Assembly (NCBI GenBank): GCA_027625915.1
Contig: JANTQA010000023.1
Coordinates: forward strand, 6,200,001-6,264,000
Source: Anaeramoeba flamelloides
Taxonomy: Eukaryota > Metamonada > Anaeramoebidae
DNA length: 64,000 nt
Reading direction: 5' to 3'
Shown here: one piece after another, positions 31,421 through 44,340 of the stretch
Layout: each line of letters opens with the position of its first letter
Position numbering within the stretch: the first letter of the stretch is position 1
Notes under the pieces: model-generated
Seen by the model: the letters and a program-made list of their open reading frames with translations, nothing else
Told to the model about the DNA's origin: nothing
The model's database searches: none
Position numbers and translations under genes: made by a program

Positions 31421-33378
31421 ATAAATTTAAAATTTTTTCTTCAAAAATTAATTGTCTTCCTTTCAAATTATTTTTTCTAAATGTTATTCAAGAGTGTAAG
31501 TACATTTTACCATTTTGAAAAAATTAATTTGTGTAAGCATTATTGAAAATGATTTTTGGAGTGCCATGGGATATTGAAACTTTGAAACCAAAACCTCATT
31601 CACTCTGCTCTATTTATAAAAAGAACGAAAAGTAATTCAGAGTTGAATCATTCATTTTTAGATTTTTTGAACATTTTTTTATTAAATTTGTTTTTGGATC
31701 TAGAATTTTTTTTAAAAAGGGACGATTGGTGTAATCAGTTCTAGAATAAACCAAAAAAAAAAAAAAATTTACCTGACAGGTTGATATTTCAAACAAATAT
31801 TTTCTTTTAGAATACCAAACAAGAAAGATCACCTTTTCCAAATAAATTTGTTGAAATCAAGAATGACAAAAAAAAAATCGATCAAAATAAACCCTTTTTT
31901 CCAAGATTTTTTCTTCTTTATTTGTATGAACCCAAACAATACATAACCTTAAATTTCTCTTTCCATTACTATTTATTCTTCTATTACAGAACATTATTTT
32001 AAAAATTTACTTTCAAAATTCTTTTTTAAATATTTTTATCAAACAAAGCCAAAACAAAGAATACTATTTCAAAAATTAAAATAAAGTGGTTAAATTCTTG
32101 GAATCAAAAAATATTTTACAAAAGATTAAACCCAAAATAAAAGAAAAGTAAATGAAAAAATTCAAGAAAAAATTTCAATCAGAATTCAGAATTATTATTG
32201 AGTTCTCATTTAAGGGAAAATAAATAAAATCAAATAAAATCAATAGATCTAATAAACTTTATTTCTGGAGAGTAATTGAATAAATATCAGATTTTCTGAC
32301 CCAATCAAGAATTAGATGAATTAAATTAAAATGGGATTTTTAAATTCATTTTGGAAATTCTTTAGAAATAAAAAGGAATTTGTTTTTCAAAAATTTTTAC
32401 AATCAAAAGTTTTTCCATGAAGAATTAAAACTAAAACCAAATTAAGTATAAGTAATTGTTCAAATGTTACAGATAAGATCAAGAAATAAATGATTTTTGA
32501 TTTATTTTCTCTTGATTAATCTTTTTATTATTACGAATTTTTGATTTTTATTTGTTTTGAAAATATATAAAACTAGGATATAACACACTTTCTAGTATTT
32601 ATGAAAATATCAATGTATTTGGTAAAAGAAATGATTTGAAGAATTCAGTTTCGAATAAATGGCGGCACTCAAAATTTTTAAAATGTACTTACTTCCTTAA
32701 TGGATTTTTAACAGAAGTTCAAAATTTTAAAACCTTTCCAAGTTGTAAAAGTAACAGTAAAAAATATGAGAACAAATATAGACATTCTATGTGTTTATAG
32801 AATCGAAATATAAATGATGAAAGTTCAAAATCAATTTGATCTGGATCAAAGAAAGATAAAATTGTAAACTGTTGGAATTCTGATTTACTACCATTTTTTC
32901 TAATAAGTAATTCTCGGTGAGAAAATTTATTGGAGATTACAGAATTCTCTTTAGTGTTCATTTTTGTCTCCAATTTGGTCTTAAAAAAGTAGTCCTAAAG
33001 TAATTATTATTTTGTTTTTTTCATTCAGTAAAAAATAATTATTTAGAGGATTATTGAATGGAATTTTTTGAAAAATAAAAAATCTTCTAAAAAACCGAGG
33101 TATCAACAAAACTTGTCTTCTAAATTGTAAATTACTTTAATATATTTTCGAAAAAAAAATTGCACAATTTTCTTGTCCATTTCCAAACAAATAGACTACA
33201 CCCTTTAAATTTAAATGAAAAATAATATTTAAATTTGGTCTCTAAGAACTTAGGAAACTGTTAATTCACACTTTAAATATCTCATTTCTAATATAAATTA
33301 GTCAAGGATCTTTGCTCATTTTTGAACCGACTATTGATTAACTATTTCGGAAATTCTCGTTGAAATTTTCCTTAATTA

Positions 33379-33603
33379 ATGGAAAACAGTATTTTGGAAC
33401 CAAATGAAAATTTTCAAAACCCTAAATTGGGTCATAAGAGACCTTTTAGGAAGGTCAAAAAAAGGTATTGCAAAATAATTTGTCTTTTAAATGAAACCGG
33501 AAAATTGTTACATTTATTTTTAATCCAAAATTCTAACTTTACCCAAGAGATCATAATTGAAATTAAAAAGGCTCTTTACCTTTTAAACATAAAAGAATCA
33601 TAA
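33379..33603 (+). CDS. Possible small hypothetical protein
   Basis: A 74-codon frame with a true ATG. It reads MENSILEPNENFQNPKLGHK, then a basic patch RPFRKVKKRYCK, then LNETGKLLHLFLIQNSNF. Composition is mixed rather than Phe/Ile/Lys-only, unlike most chance frames here. I recognise no family and see no neighbouring exon, so it may be a chance frame. From 33604 to 34782 no other gene is supported. Confidence 0.25.
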   Translation: MENSILEPNENFQNPKLGHKRPFRKVKKRYCKIICLLNETGKLLHLFLIQNSNFTQEIIIEIKKALYLLNIKES

Positions 33604-34782
33604 AAATTGAACCTATTTGTGATTTAAAAAAAAAATAAGTATTTCTTTGCCAATAATGACAAATTTTCCATTCCATTTTAAACATAAAAAAGATATTATT
33701 TGAGATTTTATCCCAATACCCAATAATACTTTTCAAAGTTATTTTCCTAATTCTTTCAAATATTAATGAAAGGTGAACAAACAGTGACTTTGTTGAAAAT
33801 TTAGCATCAAAGAACGTCATTTGTAGGTTCAGTCTTTGATTTTTGGTTGTTCTGGATAATTATTGAGAATTTAGGATTTTTTATTTCTTTTTTAATCTTG
33901 TAAATAAATTTAATTTCGTTCTTATAAAAATTAAACCAGTTTAGAAGAATTAAATACATTTTGAGAAAATGAGTACTTTTTTATTAATTTTTTAAAAGTT
34001 TTTTCTTTTAAAAAAGTGAAGACTTTTTAAGATTAAAACTTTTTTCACGTTTTTAATAAAAAAGTAAGGGACAACCTTTAAAAGTGAGACAGGTGTTGGG
34101 ATGAGAAGAAAAGCCACGTTTCAAGGAAAAACCTGACTTTAAGAAAAAACGAAAACCTTATTAAACGTTTTTAATCCTGACAAAATCATTGGAAAAAAAA
34201 GTCTCAATTTTTTGAAAATAACTTATCTTTTAATTCCTTTTAATTTGGGCTGTTTCTTCAAAACAAAGAAATTTAATAACTAAAACAATTCCTTTAAAAA
34301 AAAAAAATTTAGAAATCATCAAAGAAATTTTTCTTCAATTCTCTTATTTTGGACAAGATAACAAGCTAACATAAAGGAAGTAACTTTTTTAATTTTTGAA
34401 ATGAACAAAGAGAAAGAGAAAAAGGAAAAGATTTTATGATTTAGACACTCAACAAAAAATCTCCTAACTTTTATTCGGCTTAAAGTCTTTTCAGACTTTG
34501 GTTCAATTTTCCGACACTTTTGAAGACTTTCAAACACTGTATGTATTGAAAAGCTTATCAAAAGTGATTAACTTTTGAATGTCACAAGCTTTTTTACAGT
34601 TTAAAAATGAAAAAAGAAATCATTTTTTACCAAAATCGTGTAAATATCGTTTTGCTCGTAATAATTCAAATAATTTTTTCACATCAAAAATTTTTTGTTA
34701 CCTCGCTCTTTTTTTTATCACTAACCTACCACGTCCAAGCAACATAACATTTTAAGGACACAACACTTTATTATTGAAACTG

Positions 34783-37700
34783 ATGTGTGGGTGTCAACCG
34801 ACAAAATTAGAGAATATCGAAAGGAAAATGAGCAAATCAATTGACAACAAAATGTCTCAACAAGAAATAAGGCAGGAAGAGGTTATACAAATGCTGCTGT
34901 TAGGTAAGAAATTGACAATTTTTTTACAAGAAATTTCTTCACCCATATTTCACTACGGCTTTCTCTTTTTTGTTTGCAAAGACAAACGAGAATTTGATAT
35001 TCCCATTTTTTAAACAAAGAGTAACGATAAGTTTGTACTCGACAAAGTCTAAATTCAAATTGCTTCTCGGGGGTTCTTTTACTAAATGTTTTTTTTTGTT
35101 TTGTTTTTTTGTCTTTTTGATTTATTTTCTCTGATCAATTTTTTTATAGGTCCTGGCGAATCTGGCAAATCAACAATTATCAAACAAATCAAACAAATTT
35201 TTTTAGGGGGATTTAAAAAACGAGAAATTAAGAAATACCGTGGAGCAGTACACTCAAATGTCATTGAGGCGATCCAAACGTTAATTCGTGGAACTAAGAA
35301 ATTCGACTTCAAGCTCTCAAACAAAAAAAGTATTCAATTCTCAAAGCAATTACTAAAATTACCTTTTAACATCAGGCTTACAGGAGAGATTTGTAAAAAA
35401 ATCGCTTTTGTTTATAATGATCCCGTAATACAAAAAGTTTTGCTTCGTGGAAAAGAAATTCAGCTTTTGGAATCAGCTAAATAGTTTGTATTTTTTTTTT
35501 TTTTTTTTTGATTTTTTTAGCATGTTCTTTTTTGTCTTATCTTCTTGGGTTTTGTCACAAATCACTTTTTAGTTGATCAGATTTTTGTTAACAGCGAAAT
35601 TCCTTCATAAATTATTTTTTTAGAAATTTTTCGAAAATCATAAATCAAAGAAAAATTCAACAAATTAAGAAGCGTCTGAAGTGGTTCTTTATTTTTTCAC
35701 ACTGTTTCCTTAGGGAATTTGAAACTCAATTCCGAATCTTATTTAAAATTTCTTCAAAAGGTTACCCTTTAAAAAAAAAAATAATTAAAAATCCAATTTT
35801 GGTAAAATTTCCTAAAGTTTCAAAGGGTAAAATTCTTTAAACAAAAAGAACAACACTCATTTTCTCAAAACCTAAAAAAAAAGTTTTCTCTCAATTTGGG
35901 AAATATACTTTACATAACACAACCATTCAAAAATTTTTTCTAAAAAAAATAAAACATTTGCTAATTTTTCACTTTTTGATAACTTCAGTTAAATAAACAC
36001 TATTTGTTAATAAAAGATCTTGGATCAAAAATTATTTTTCAAGATATTTTAACAATTTAACTTGAAAAACCCAATTATCCAGGTTCTATTAAGATTTTTT
36101 TCAAATTTAATATCGTCAGTTCCAGTTTTAAGTAACAAACTTTGAAAAAATTTTAAGTCAAAAAAAAAAATTACAAATTAAAGCACTTTTTTTGGAAATT
36201 TATTTGACTAATTATTTTACTAGAATTTGAATTTTGTGCCTTAATTTGTAATTTTTTTTTTGTGTCTTAAAATTTGTTCAAAGTTTGTGTCTTAAAACTG
36301 GAACTGGTTGTAGTAAAAAATTAGAAAAAATTTTCTTTTCGGAGTTAAGTGGTTATAAATATTATCTTTCAAAAGAATTTTAAATTTAATAAATATCTTT
36401 CAAATGGTAATCAATTATTTTGACTATTAAAGAATTATTTATTGATATAAATTGAAAAACAATATTTTTTTTTTGATTTTTCTGTTAGGTTTTTTTTACT
36501 TTGAGAAATGAACAGAAAATTTTTTATAAATTTTCTTTTAATTTCTTAAATTAAAAAAACCACCGTTAGCTTTTCCAGAATTTAAAAAAATTGAGTAAAA
36601 TCTATGATTTTTCTCCATTCTTTTGAATTCTGGAAGAGATGGGCACTACACGGCACTCCATGGCACTATATGACACTTGACTAACACTTTCCTTAGTTTT
36701 TTTTTTAATTTTCGAAATAAACTGAAAATTTAATAAATTTTTAGTTTATTTCAAAAAATTAAAAAAAAAACCACTGTTAGCTTTCCCAGAATTTAAAAGA
36801 ATTGAGTAAAATCATATGAATTTTTCTACATTCTTTTGAATTCTGGAAAACCTAGGCACTTGATGAATGGGGAAATACTATGTTCAAAAGAATCCAGCAG
36901 AATATTAGATCTTAGACGATTTTTTAAAAACCTGAAAACCGCCGTTAGCTTTTCTTGAGTTTTCTGTTTATTAGGAAAATCGATAGATTTTACTATTAAA
37001 AAAGAAAATCCCAAGAAAAGCTAGACACCTGACGTTACTTGATGGATACTTCCGTTAGGTTTTCTTGGATTCAAAAGAATAAAACTAAATCTTGGTTTTT
37101 GCACAATTCTTTTGAATCCTGGAAAACCTAGTCACATGGCAATAATTATCATTAATGTTTTTTTTTTTTATTTTTCTATTTCAGTTTTATTAGATGAGTA
37201 CACCACTTTCAAAACTATTAGTTATAATCTATCAAAGTAAATATCTCCAAGTCGAACCAAACTAAAATCCATCCTTTGTTTATTTGTGTTTTTTTTTAAG
37301 AGGAAAAAACACTTTTTTTTCTAGACTAGAGAATTTTAAAAATCGTAGTACTGCTAAAAACAATAAATAAAATAGCTCCATGAATATAAAGTTCTAAAAT
37401 TTTGATTATATTATAAATGAACCTAATTATTAATGATTAAAAGTTAATGAAAGTAGTAGTTTAATCTAACTTTTTTTTTCAATTTTATTTTTTCATATTT
37501 AGCGAAATACCATTTTCAATATTTTGGAAAAATTCAAAATCCACTAGTTTAGAATATACAATTTTTATAAAAAAGGTTGTTGTGTTTAAAAAAGTGAAAA
37601 ATTTATCTTGATAATTATTTCGGTTTGATTAAGGGGATAAGTACATTTTGCAAAATTTTAGTGACAGGATTTATACGAAACCGAATGATTCAAATCATTT

Positions 37701-40700
37701 CCTTAACCAAATATATCGATATTTTAATAAATACTAAAGTCTCAGATATCCTAGTATAATATATTTACACACCAATTAAAAAATGGGAAACAAAAGAATT
37801 AAAAAATTGATCAAGATAAAATAAATAAAAATCATTTATTTATTGATATTAATCTGTAATATTTGATACGATTACTTCTTTGTTACTTGGTTTTATTTTT
37901 ACTTCTTTATGGAAAAATCTTCATTCTCCAAAATTTTTGAGAAACAAATTACTTTTTATTTCTAAAGAATTTTCAACAAAATAGATTTAATACCCTATTT
38001 TCATTTAATTCATCTAATTCTACCTTTGGTTTGGAAAATAGGATATTTTTTTGAATTCTTTTTCGGAAATAAAGATCTATTGGGCAAATTTGTTTGATTT
38101 TATAATTTTTTATTTTCCATTAAAATCATCTAATTCTAGTTTTATTGATAGAAAATAGGATTTTTTTTTGATTCACCTATTTCTGAAATAAAGATTTATT
38201 CTATGAATGTTTGATTTTGAAACAATTTATTTTTCATCAAATTATATAAACCAAAATAATTATGAATATTTCTTTCAATTTTTTCAATAGATTTTGTTTT
38301 TCTTATAGTTGAAAGGTTTTTATAGGTTTTTTTTTTTTTTTTTTTTGATTTCAATGATTCAAATCCTTTTTCTTTAATCTTTTGAACAATATTCTTTGTT
38401 TTAACATTATTTTACCTGAAAAAATTTATATATTATTAAATTTCATTAAAAAAAAAATATTTATTTATTATTTTTTCATTAAACTTTTTCAATTATTCAA
38501 ATTAAATGTTTAAATTCTCCATAATTTATATTATTTTCTTAATATCCTATTTATTTTTTTTTAAAATCATATTATTAAAAAAAAAGTTTTTTAGATAGAG
38601 TTGAATTGATTGGTCATAAAAAATACACACCCTCAACAAAAGATATCTATAAAAGTAGAGTTAGATCCACTGGGATTTCGGAAACTTTATTTGCCTTCCA
38701 AGAAACAAAATTTAGGTAAATATCTTTTTGATTTTTATTTAACATTAAGAAATTTAACAACAATCTGTATTATTTTTTCAAATAAACATAATTTTTACCA
38801 GAAATCCTTTCAGAGATTTATTAAACTATTTGATTATTGTTTATATATATATACTTTATTTTGCTTACATTGAGATTATATTCATAAATATTTCATATAT
38901 ATATATATATATTCAAAATTTGTTTCTGTCAAAATGCCCCAAAAAGTTTTCTAAAAATCAATTATTTTTTATCATTGTCCTTTTAAGAACAAATAAAAAA
39001 TAAAGTAGAATAATAGACATTAAAGAAAAGTTGAAACCCAAATGAAGTAAATTGAAACAAAACTATTATTTTCTTAATAATTGAAAAATTCAAAATTCTT
39101 AAATAAACCTCATTGAGGAAAACAACAGTGTTTATTTTGATCTTCCAATAAAAGATCAAGAAAATTTCAATATAAATCAATATAATTTTTCTAGAATCAT
39201 TTACACTCTTTCAATAACATTTGAATAACAAATTTTTACCTGGTGGCTATCGATCTTGCAATAAAATTAAAATTTACAAATGAATTAGGTGTAAAAAAAT
39301 TAAAAAAAAGAAAATGTGGAAAAATGATTTTAATTTTGAAAATTAAATTTTGTTTTTCTAATTTCCATTCAATCCTTTAAACACATGTAATTCACTCCCA
39401 TACTAATTGGACCCCCTTGACTGGAAAATGGTTTATAAGGAATGCTATTTTTTTCTTCTTCTTCCCTTATCTTTTTTTCAGAAAAAAATTAGATCAAAAA
39501 AATATTTATTTCTCTCAAAATTTTATTGATCGTTAACTTTCTAGTATATTATTTGAATAAAAATTAATAGTTTTTTATTTTTTCGAGCAAGTTTTTCTCA
39601 AAATATTTGTTTTAAAAAAATATTTAATAGCAAAAAATAAAATTAAATTTTGTTTTCAAACGAAAAATAAACTTTTTTTATTTTTTGTGAGAAGTGTCAC
39701 CAAGTACCATAGAATGAATAGTTTTTTTAATTGAAAATAAACCGAAAATTGAAGAAACTTGTATTCAATTCTGGAAAAGCACACGGAGGTTTTCTTGAGG
39801 TTTTCTTGAGGTTTTCTGTTTTATTTGTGAAGTGTTCTAGGTTTTTTTTTTACTTTTCGAAATAAATCGAAAATTTATTAAAATTATCTGTTTATTTCAA
39901 AAAGTAAAAAAAACCTAGAACACTTCACAAATAAATAGAAAACTCAAAAAAACCTAACGAAAATCGATTGATTTCAGGAATAAAAAGAAAACCCTAGAAA
40001 ATCTAACAGTGGTTTTCCAGAATTCAAATAAATTGAAAAATCAAATATTTTACTATATTCACACCAAAATTCTGGAAAAACCTAATGAGAAGTGCCTAGG
40101 CTTTTTTTAATTTCAGAAATAAACCGAAAATTTATTCCAATTTTCAGTTTATTTCTGAAATTAAAAAAAACCTAACGGCTGATAAGAGGAACTTAATTTC
40201 AACCCCTAAAAAAAAAAAAAAAAAAAAAAAACTGACTTTTTCGATTTTTTGGAACAAAATTCATAAATAGTAAAAATTAATCTTTAGAAATATAGAAGAA
40301 ATGCTAATAGAATCAACAATCTTCCGAGTATCCTTAATATCATACAAAAAAAAAAATCAATAGAATTTTTTTTATTATTATTCAAAAAGTGTAAATTACG
40401 CTCTAGTTACCCTTAAACTTAAATTCTAAAAATAAATTTAAGCGTAAAAATCCTAGATTTCACAATTATTAATTAATGAAAATAATTTCAAACCATCACA
40501 GTTTAAAATAAATTCATTAAAATTTATTTCTTTTAATATATTTTGAAACAATTAATCTATTTTTTTCATAGGGGGAACAATACCGATAAAAAAAAAAAGG
40601 ATCAATATTTTCTATTATTTCTTTCTGTTCATGTATTAAACATAGAAGACAAAATTGATTTGAGTTTTTATCTATTACATAATAATATCTATTTAGACAT

Positions 40701-41769
40701 TAAGTAAAGGTCCTGAATTTTAGGATTGTTGAACTTAAAAAATCCATTCATTTTGTTTATTTATTTACTTTTAACTGTAAAAAGAAATAAATGTTCTAAT
40801 AGTTTATCACATTTTAATTTATGGAAACTGAGATTCAAATAGAATTTATTGTATAACAACATTATATTTCAGTTTACGCTAAGAATTCTGAATGTAAAAC
40901 TCTATTTAATCTATAAAGTGAAAAATTATTTCTCTTACTTCTTCCCTCTCTTCCTGCACATTAATAGTCAAATAAATGTAAAATTTTTTATAAAAAAATA
41001 TCTTTGTTAATGTTTGAGTCTGTATAAAAAAAATAAATTATTCTATTTTAACTAAAAGTGTTGAAACAAAAAAAATTCGGTTTACAGATTTTATACAAAT
41101 AAATATTCATATGGATTTTTTTAATTATGCTCCATTGTTTTTAATCATTAATATTCCTTTAAAATAAATATATTACAAATTTTAAATATAAACAATTATT
41201 ATATTTCTACCCAAAAAAAAACCTAAACTAATAATAAAATTGCGAATGTAATAAATAAATAAATAAATATTTAAATAAAATCTATAAATTAAAAAAGGAT
41301 TATTGATGTGGGTGGCCAAAGAAATGAAAGAAAAAAATGGATTCATTGTTTTGAAAATATTTCTGTTGTAATATTTGTTGCAGCCATAAGTGAATATGAT
41401 CAAACTTTGTTTGAAGAAACAAGCACCAATAGAATGACAGAATGCTTGATGCTATGGAAAGGAATCACAAATTCTAGATGGTTACAAAATGCCTTTGAAA
41501 TTCTATTTTTAAATAAAGTAGATATTTTTGAAGAAAAAATTAAATCCGAACCACTCGAAAATTGGTTTGAGGATTATGAAGGAGGCAAAGATCCCGAAAA
41601 GGCGAAAAATTTCCTATTGAATAAATTTTTGGCTTTAAATAAAAACCCGGATAAAAATCTTTTTACGTTTTTTACCATTGCAATAAATAAAGATTCCATT
41701 AAAAATGTTTTTGTATCAATGAAACATTCTTTGAATGAACGTAAAATCAAAGAAATTGGATTTATTTAA
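34783..41769 (+). CDS. Heterotrimeric G-protein alpha subunit (four exons)
   Basis: Exons 34783-34903, 35150-35483, 38587-38715 and 41298-41769 join in phase into 351 codons, the normal G-alpha length. Nucleotide-binding motifs are present: P-loop GPGESGKST (41-49), switch I SRVRSTGI (175-182), DVGGQR (198-203), NKVD (267-270) and a TIAI version of the TCAT loop. A helical domain ends ESAKYFLDRVELIG, assembled across the second junction (TA+T). Arg176 and Gln202 match the catalytic Arg and Gln of animal Gi. The magnesium-binding Thr is a Ser (Ser179). The N-terminus is MCGC, so Gly2 for myristoylation is absent while two Cys could be palmitoylated. The end, IKEIGFI, lacks the pertussis-toxin Cys. 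It should act at the membrane under GPCRs. Introns 2 and 3 (3103 and 2582 bp) are full of repeats. Confidence 0.93.
36111..36314. mobile_element. Palindromic MITE, copy 3, in G-alpha intron 2
   Basis: TCGTCAGTTCCAGTTTTAAG on the left is mirrored by CTTAAAACTGGAACTGGTTG on the right. It is the most decayed of the three copies: the TTAAGGCACAAA motifs survive only as variants in the right arm (TTTGTGCCTTAA). Confidence 0.75.
36545..37140. repeat. Array of short hairpins in G-alpha intron 2
   Basis: At least four hairpin units follow one another. Type A is CCAGAATTTAAAAGAATTGA paired with TTCTTTTGAATTCTGG (36578-36635 and 36790-36846, with a variant at 37060-37125). Type B is AATTTTCGAAATAAACTGAA paired with TAGTTTATTTCAAAAAATT (36710-36770). 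Type C starts CCGTTAGCTTTTCTTG and ends CAAGAAAAGCTAG (36942-37023). Linkers carry GGCACT repeats and ACCGTTAG or AACCTAG. The array is transcribed as part of the G-alpha intron if the gene model is right. Confidence 0.75.
38915..39440. repeat. Dispersed repeat in G-alpha intron 3 (pair of 12728-13460)
   Basis: It is colinear with 12728-13460 but lacks the nested MITE. It begins TTTGTTTCTGTCAAAATG and ends near CTGGAAAATGG. It lies about 200 bp inside intron 3. Confidence 0.65.
39690..40195. repeat. Second hairpin array, in G-alpha intron 3
   Basis: A type B hairpin (CTTTTCGAAATAAATCGAAA with TTATTTCAAAAAGT) has extended arms, GTGAAGTGTTCTAGG with CCTAGAACACTTCAC. It is followed by a C-like unit, a type A unit (CCAGAATTCAAATAAATTGA with CAAAATTCTGG) and another B unit (AATTTCAGAAATAAACCGAA with TTTATTTCTGAAATT). 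The linkers AAAACCTAACGG and AGTACCATAG are shared with the array at 36545-37140 and the half-unit at 17785. Confidence 0.75.
40385..40490. repeat. Dispersed 100-bp repeat, copy 2 of 3
   Basis: AAGTGTAAATTACGCTC, AAACTTAAATTC, AATTTAAGCGTAAAA and ATAGATTTC-type words occur in the same order as at 58681-58790. It lies in G-alpha intron 3. Confidence 0.5.
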
Positions 41770-42130
41770 TAGAAATAGAAAATTCATTATTCTTGTTATT
41801 CAATAATTATTTTTGCATTAAAATTATATCAATTTTCTAAATATACATTTTATTATTATTTTTATTATTTATCTTTGTTTAAAAGTATTTTTTTGAAAAA
41901 ATATATGTTTTCCCATAATTTTTTTTTATTGAAATAAATAATTATTAAATTTCAGAAAGATGTTATATTATATCCTATGAAAATAAAATCTAAATTAAAA
42001 AAAAAATAAAAAGAAATTTTTTTTTTATTATTTTATTTTTTTTTTATGTTAACTTGTAAATATTATTACAGCTATTTTAAAAAAGTAGTAACCTTTTTTT
42101 TTAATATTTAAGGGGGAGTTAATTACCCCC

Positions 42131-42166
<36 letters not shown>

Positions 42167-43215
42167 AATATATTCATTTTATTACTTACAATGTAAAAAG
42201 TTTCCCAATTTTATGAATATTTCTATTACTATAGTATAATAAATAATAATTATTTTCAGGAATATTAATTTTCGTTAAAGTTATTATTTTTCATTTTTGA
42301 AAAAGTACTTTTGGAAAAACATAAAATTCTTTTATTTGACACATTGAAAATAATTCACATTATTCTAAAAAAGATATTTATAATTATTACCATTTTTCAA
42401 AATATTTGTAAATTTTATAAAATATTTGTTTATTTTAATATGAGAAGATATTTTTTCAAAATAAAATTTACTTGAAGATATTTGGGCTATAAGTAATTTC
42501 ACTAAAAAAAGTCAAACCCATTTTTTTATTACAAAATGACTTGGATTGTTATTAAAAAATCTTATAATTAAGACCGACCAATTCTTAGTGGATAAAAATA
42601 AAAATAAATTGAAAATTGTTTTTTTTTTTTTTTTTTTTGATTTTGATCACTGGAAAATTATCTTTTTAAAAACTTACAAGTATAATTGTTTTGCTTTTTG
42701 AATTTGTATTTTATTAAATTTTTTTTTAATTAATATTATATCAAATTTTGATTTAAATAATCATCAATAATTTTATTACTTTTATTTGTTTTTTGAGAGG
42801 TGGAGTGGAATAATTTCCAAATAAAAAAAATACAAAACAATTTTTTTTTTTAAAAAGGTAATTATTTAAATATAAAACCAAGAATATGTTTTTGACTATT
42901 TTCAAGAATTAAGTTAATTTTTAATAAAAATAAATGCATCTTTTGATTATTTTATATTGTAAATTTAAAAAAAAAAAATTTCATTAATTATTCTATAAAT
43001 GACAAAATGTGTATATTTTATATCTCATTTTTAAAAAATAATTAAAAAAAAACCTTTTAAACAAAATACAAAAATTCAGAATTAAAAAAAAGTCAAAAAT
43101 CTGAAAAATATTGTTTTTCTATTTTTTTTCTTTCATATTTTGAGATCTATTTTTAATTTTAACCAAATAGACAAATTTTGAAAAAAAATATTATATTCTA
43201 ACAATATCTCTTAAG
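41770..43215. other. AT-rich stretch with long poly-A tract
   Basis: No gene is supported between the end of the G-alpha gene and the mobile element at 43216. A homopolymer of roughly 33 A lies at 42132-42165, directly after a CCCCCC run. Its length is likely to be uncertain in any assembly. Confidence 0.6.
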
Positions 43216-44307
43216 GGATTAGCGTCATCATAGATTTCTCTATAATCAAAGTATGTTATAATTGCGTATAAATGATATTAGTACACCAGGGCTCAAATAG
43301 CTCTAAAAAATCTATTATAAATCTTATTGGACCATAAATTATTTCATTTTTTACTAAGGATCACAATTAAAAAAGTTTCATTTTGAAAATTTTTTTTTTA
43401 ATTCCTTTTTCAAATCTAATAATAGAAACCAAAAATACAGTATTACGGTATTTAATAATTTAGATTTAGAACTTCCAAAAGTAACTATTTTTAGAATTTT
43501 TTATTTTCAAAGGTTAACTTAATAATCATCAACATAAAAGCACAAAGACTGATTATTTTTGTTTGCTTTTGATAAAGGTACTTGTATCTTCAATATATTT
43601 GTATGATTTGAGAAATAATTTGACAAAAAACTTTATTCGTTAATTATTTAATTTTTAAAAAAAAACGAATTTTTTAAAAGTATACCGAACAAAATATAAA
43701 TTGATAGAAAAATTAGATTTCTTAAATTTAAAAAAATTAAAAACAATACTAAATTTTCGAAAATTGGAAAATGAAAATATTAATTGGCACACTAAGGGAT
43801 TAAAATTATTAGATTTAGAATTAAAAGTTTTTCGATTAACCGAATTGGAAAATTCACCTAGTTGGAAAGTTCAACAATATCTAAAAATTATAAAACAACA
43901 AAATTACAATTTCAAACAACAAAAATATTTAAACTGGAAAGCTTCAAAAACAATTCTAAAATTTCGAAATTTTACTAATTGTTTAAATAGGTACTCTTAT
44001 GTAACAAGTAAAAATAAAAATAAAAATTGTGATTTATGTAAAGAAAAGTTAAATATTGATATCATTGAAGATTTCGATCATTTTTTTATGGGACTGTCCG
44101 GCCTATAAAATAAATCGAAAAAATCTGGATATCTGAATTTTTTGAAAAAAATAAAAAATTAATAATATCGGAGATATTATTAATAAAAAGTATTCTTCAT
44201 ATATATTATCATTAGTAAGTGATAATAAAATTTGTGATTCTTTAACAAAATTTCTAAAAAAAAGTTTAGAAATTAGGGCACACAGGAGAAAAGCAATTTT
44301 CTCTTTT

Positions 44308-44340
<33 letters not shown>

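Noticed and set aside
37183-37237. LDEYTTFKTISYNLSK after a CAG acceptor, as a possible G-alpha exon 3
   Set aside because: The phase after exon 2 gives a stop, and the exon at 38587 supplies the conserved YFLDRV...SRVRSTGI sequence in phase.
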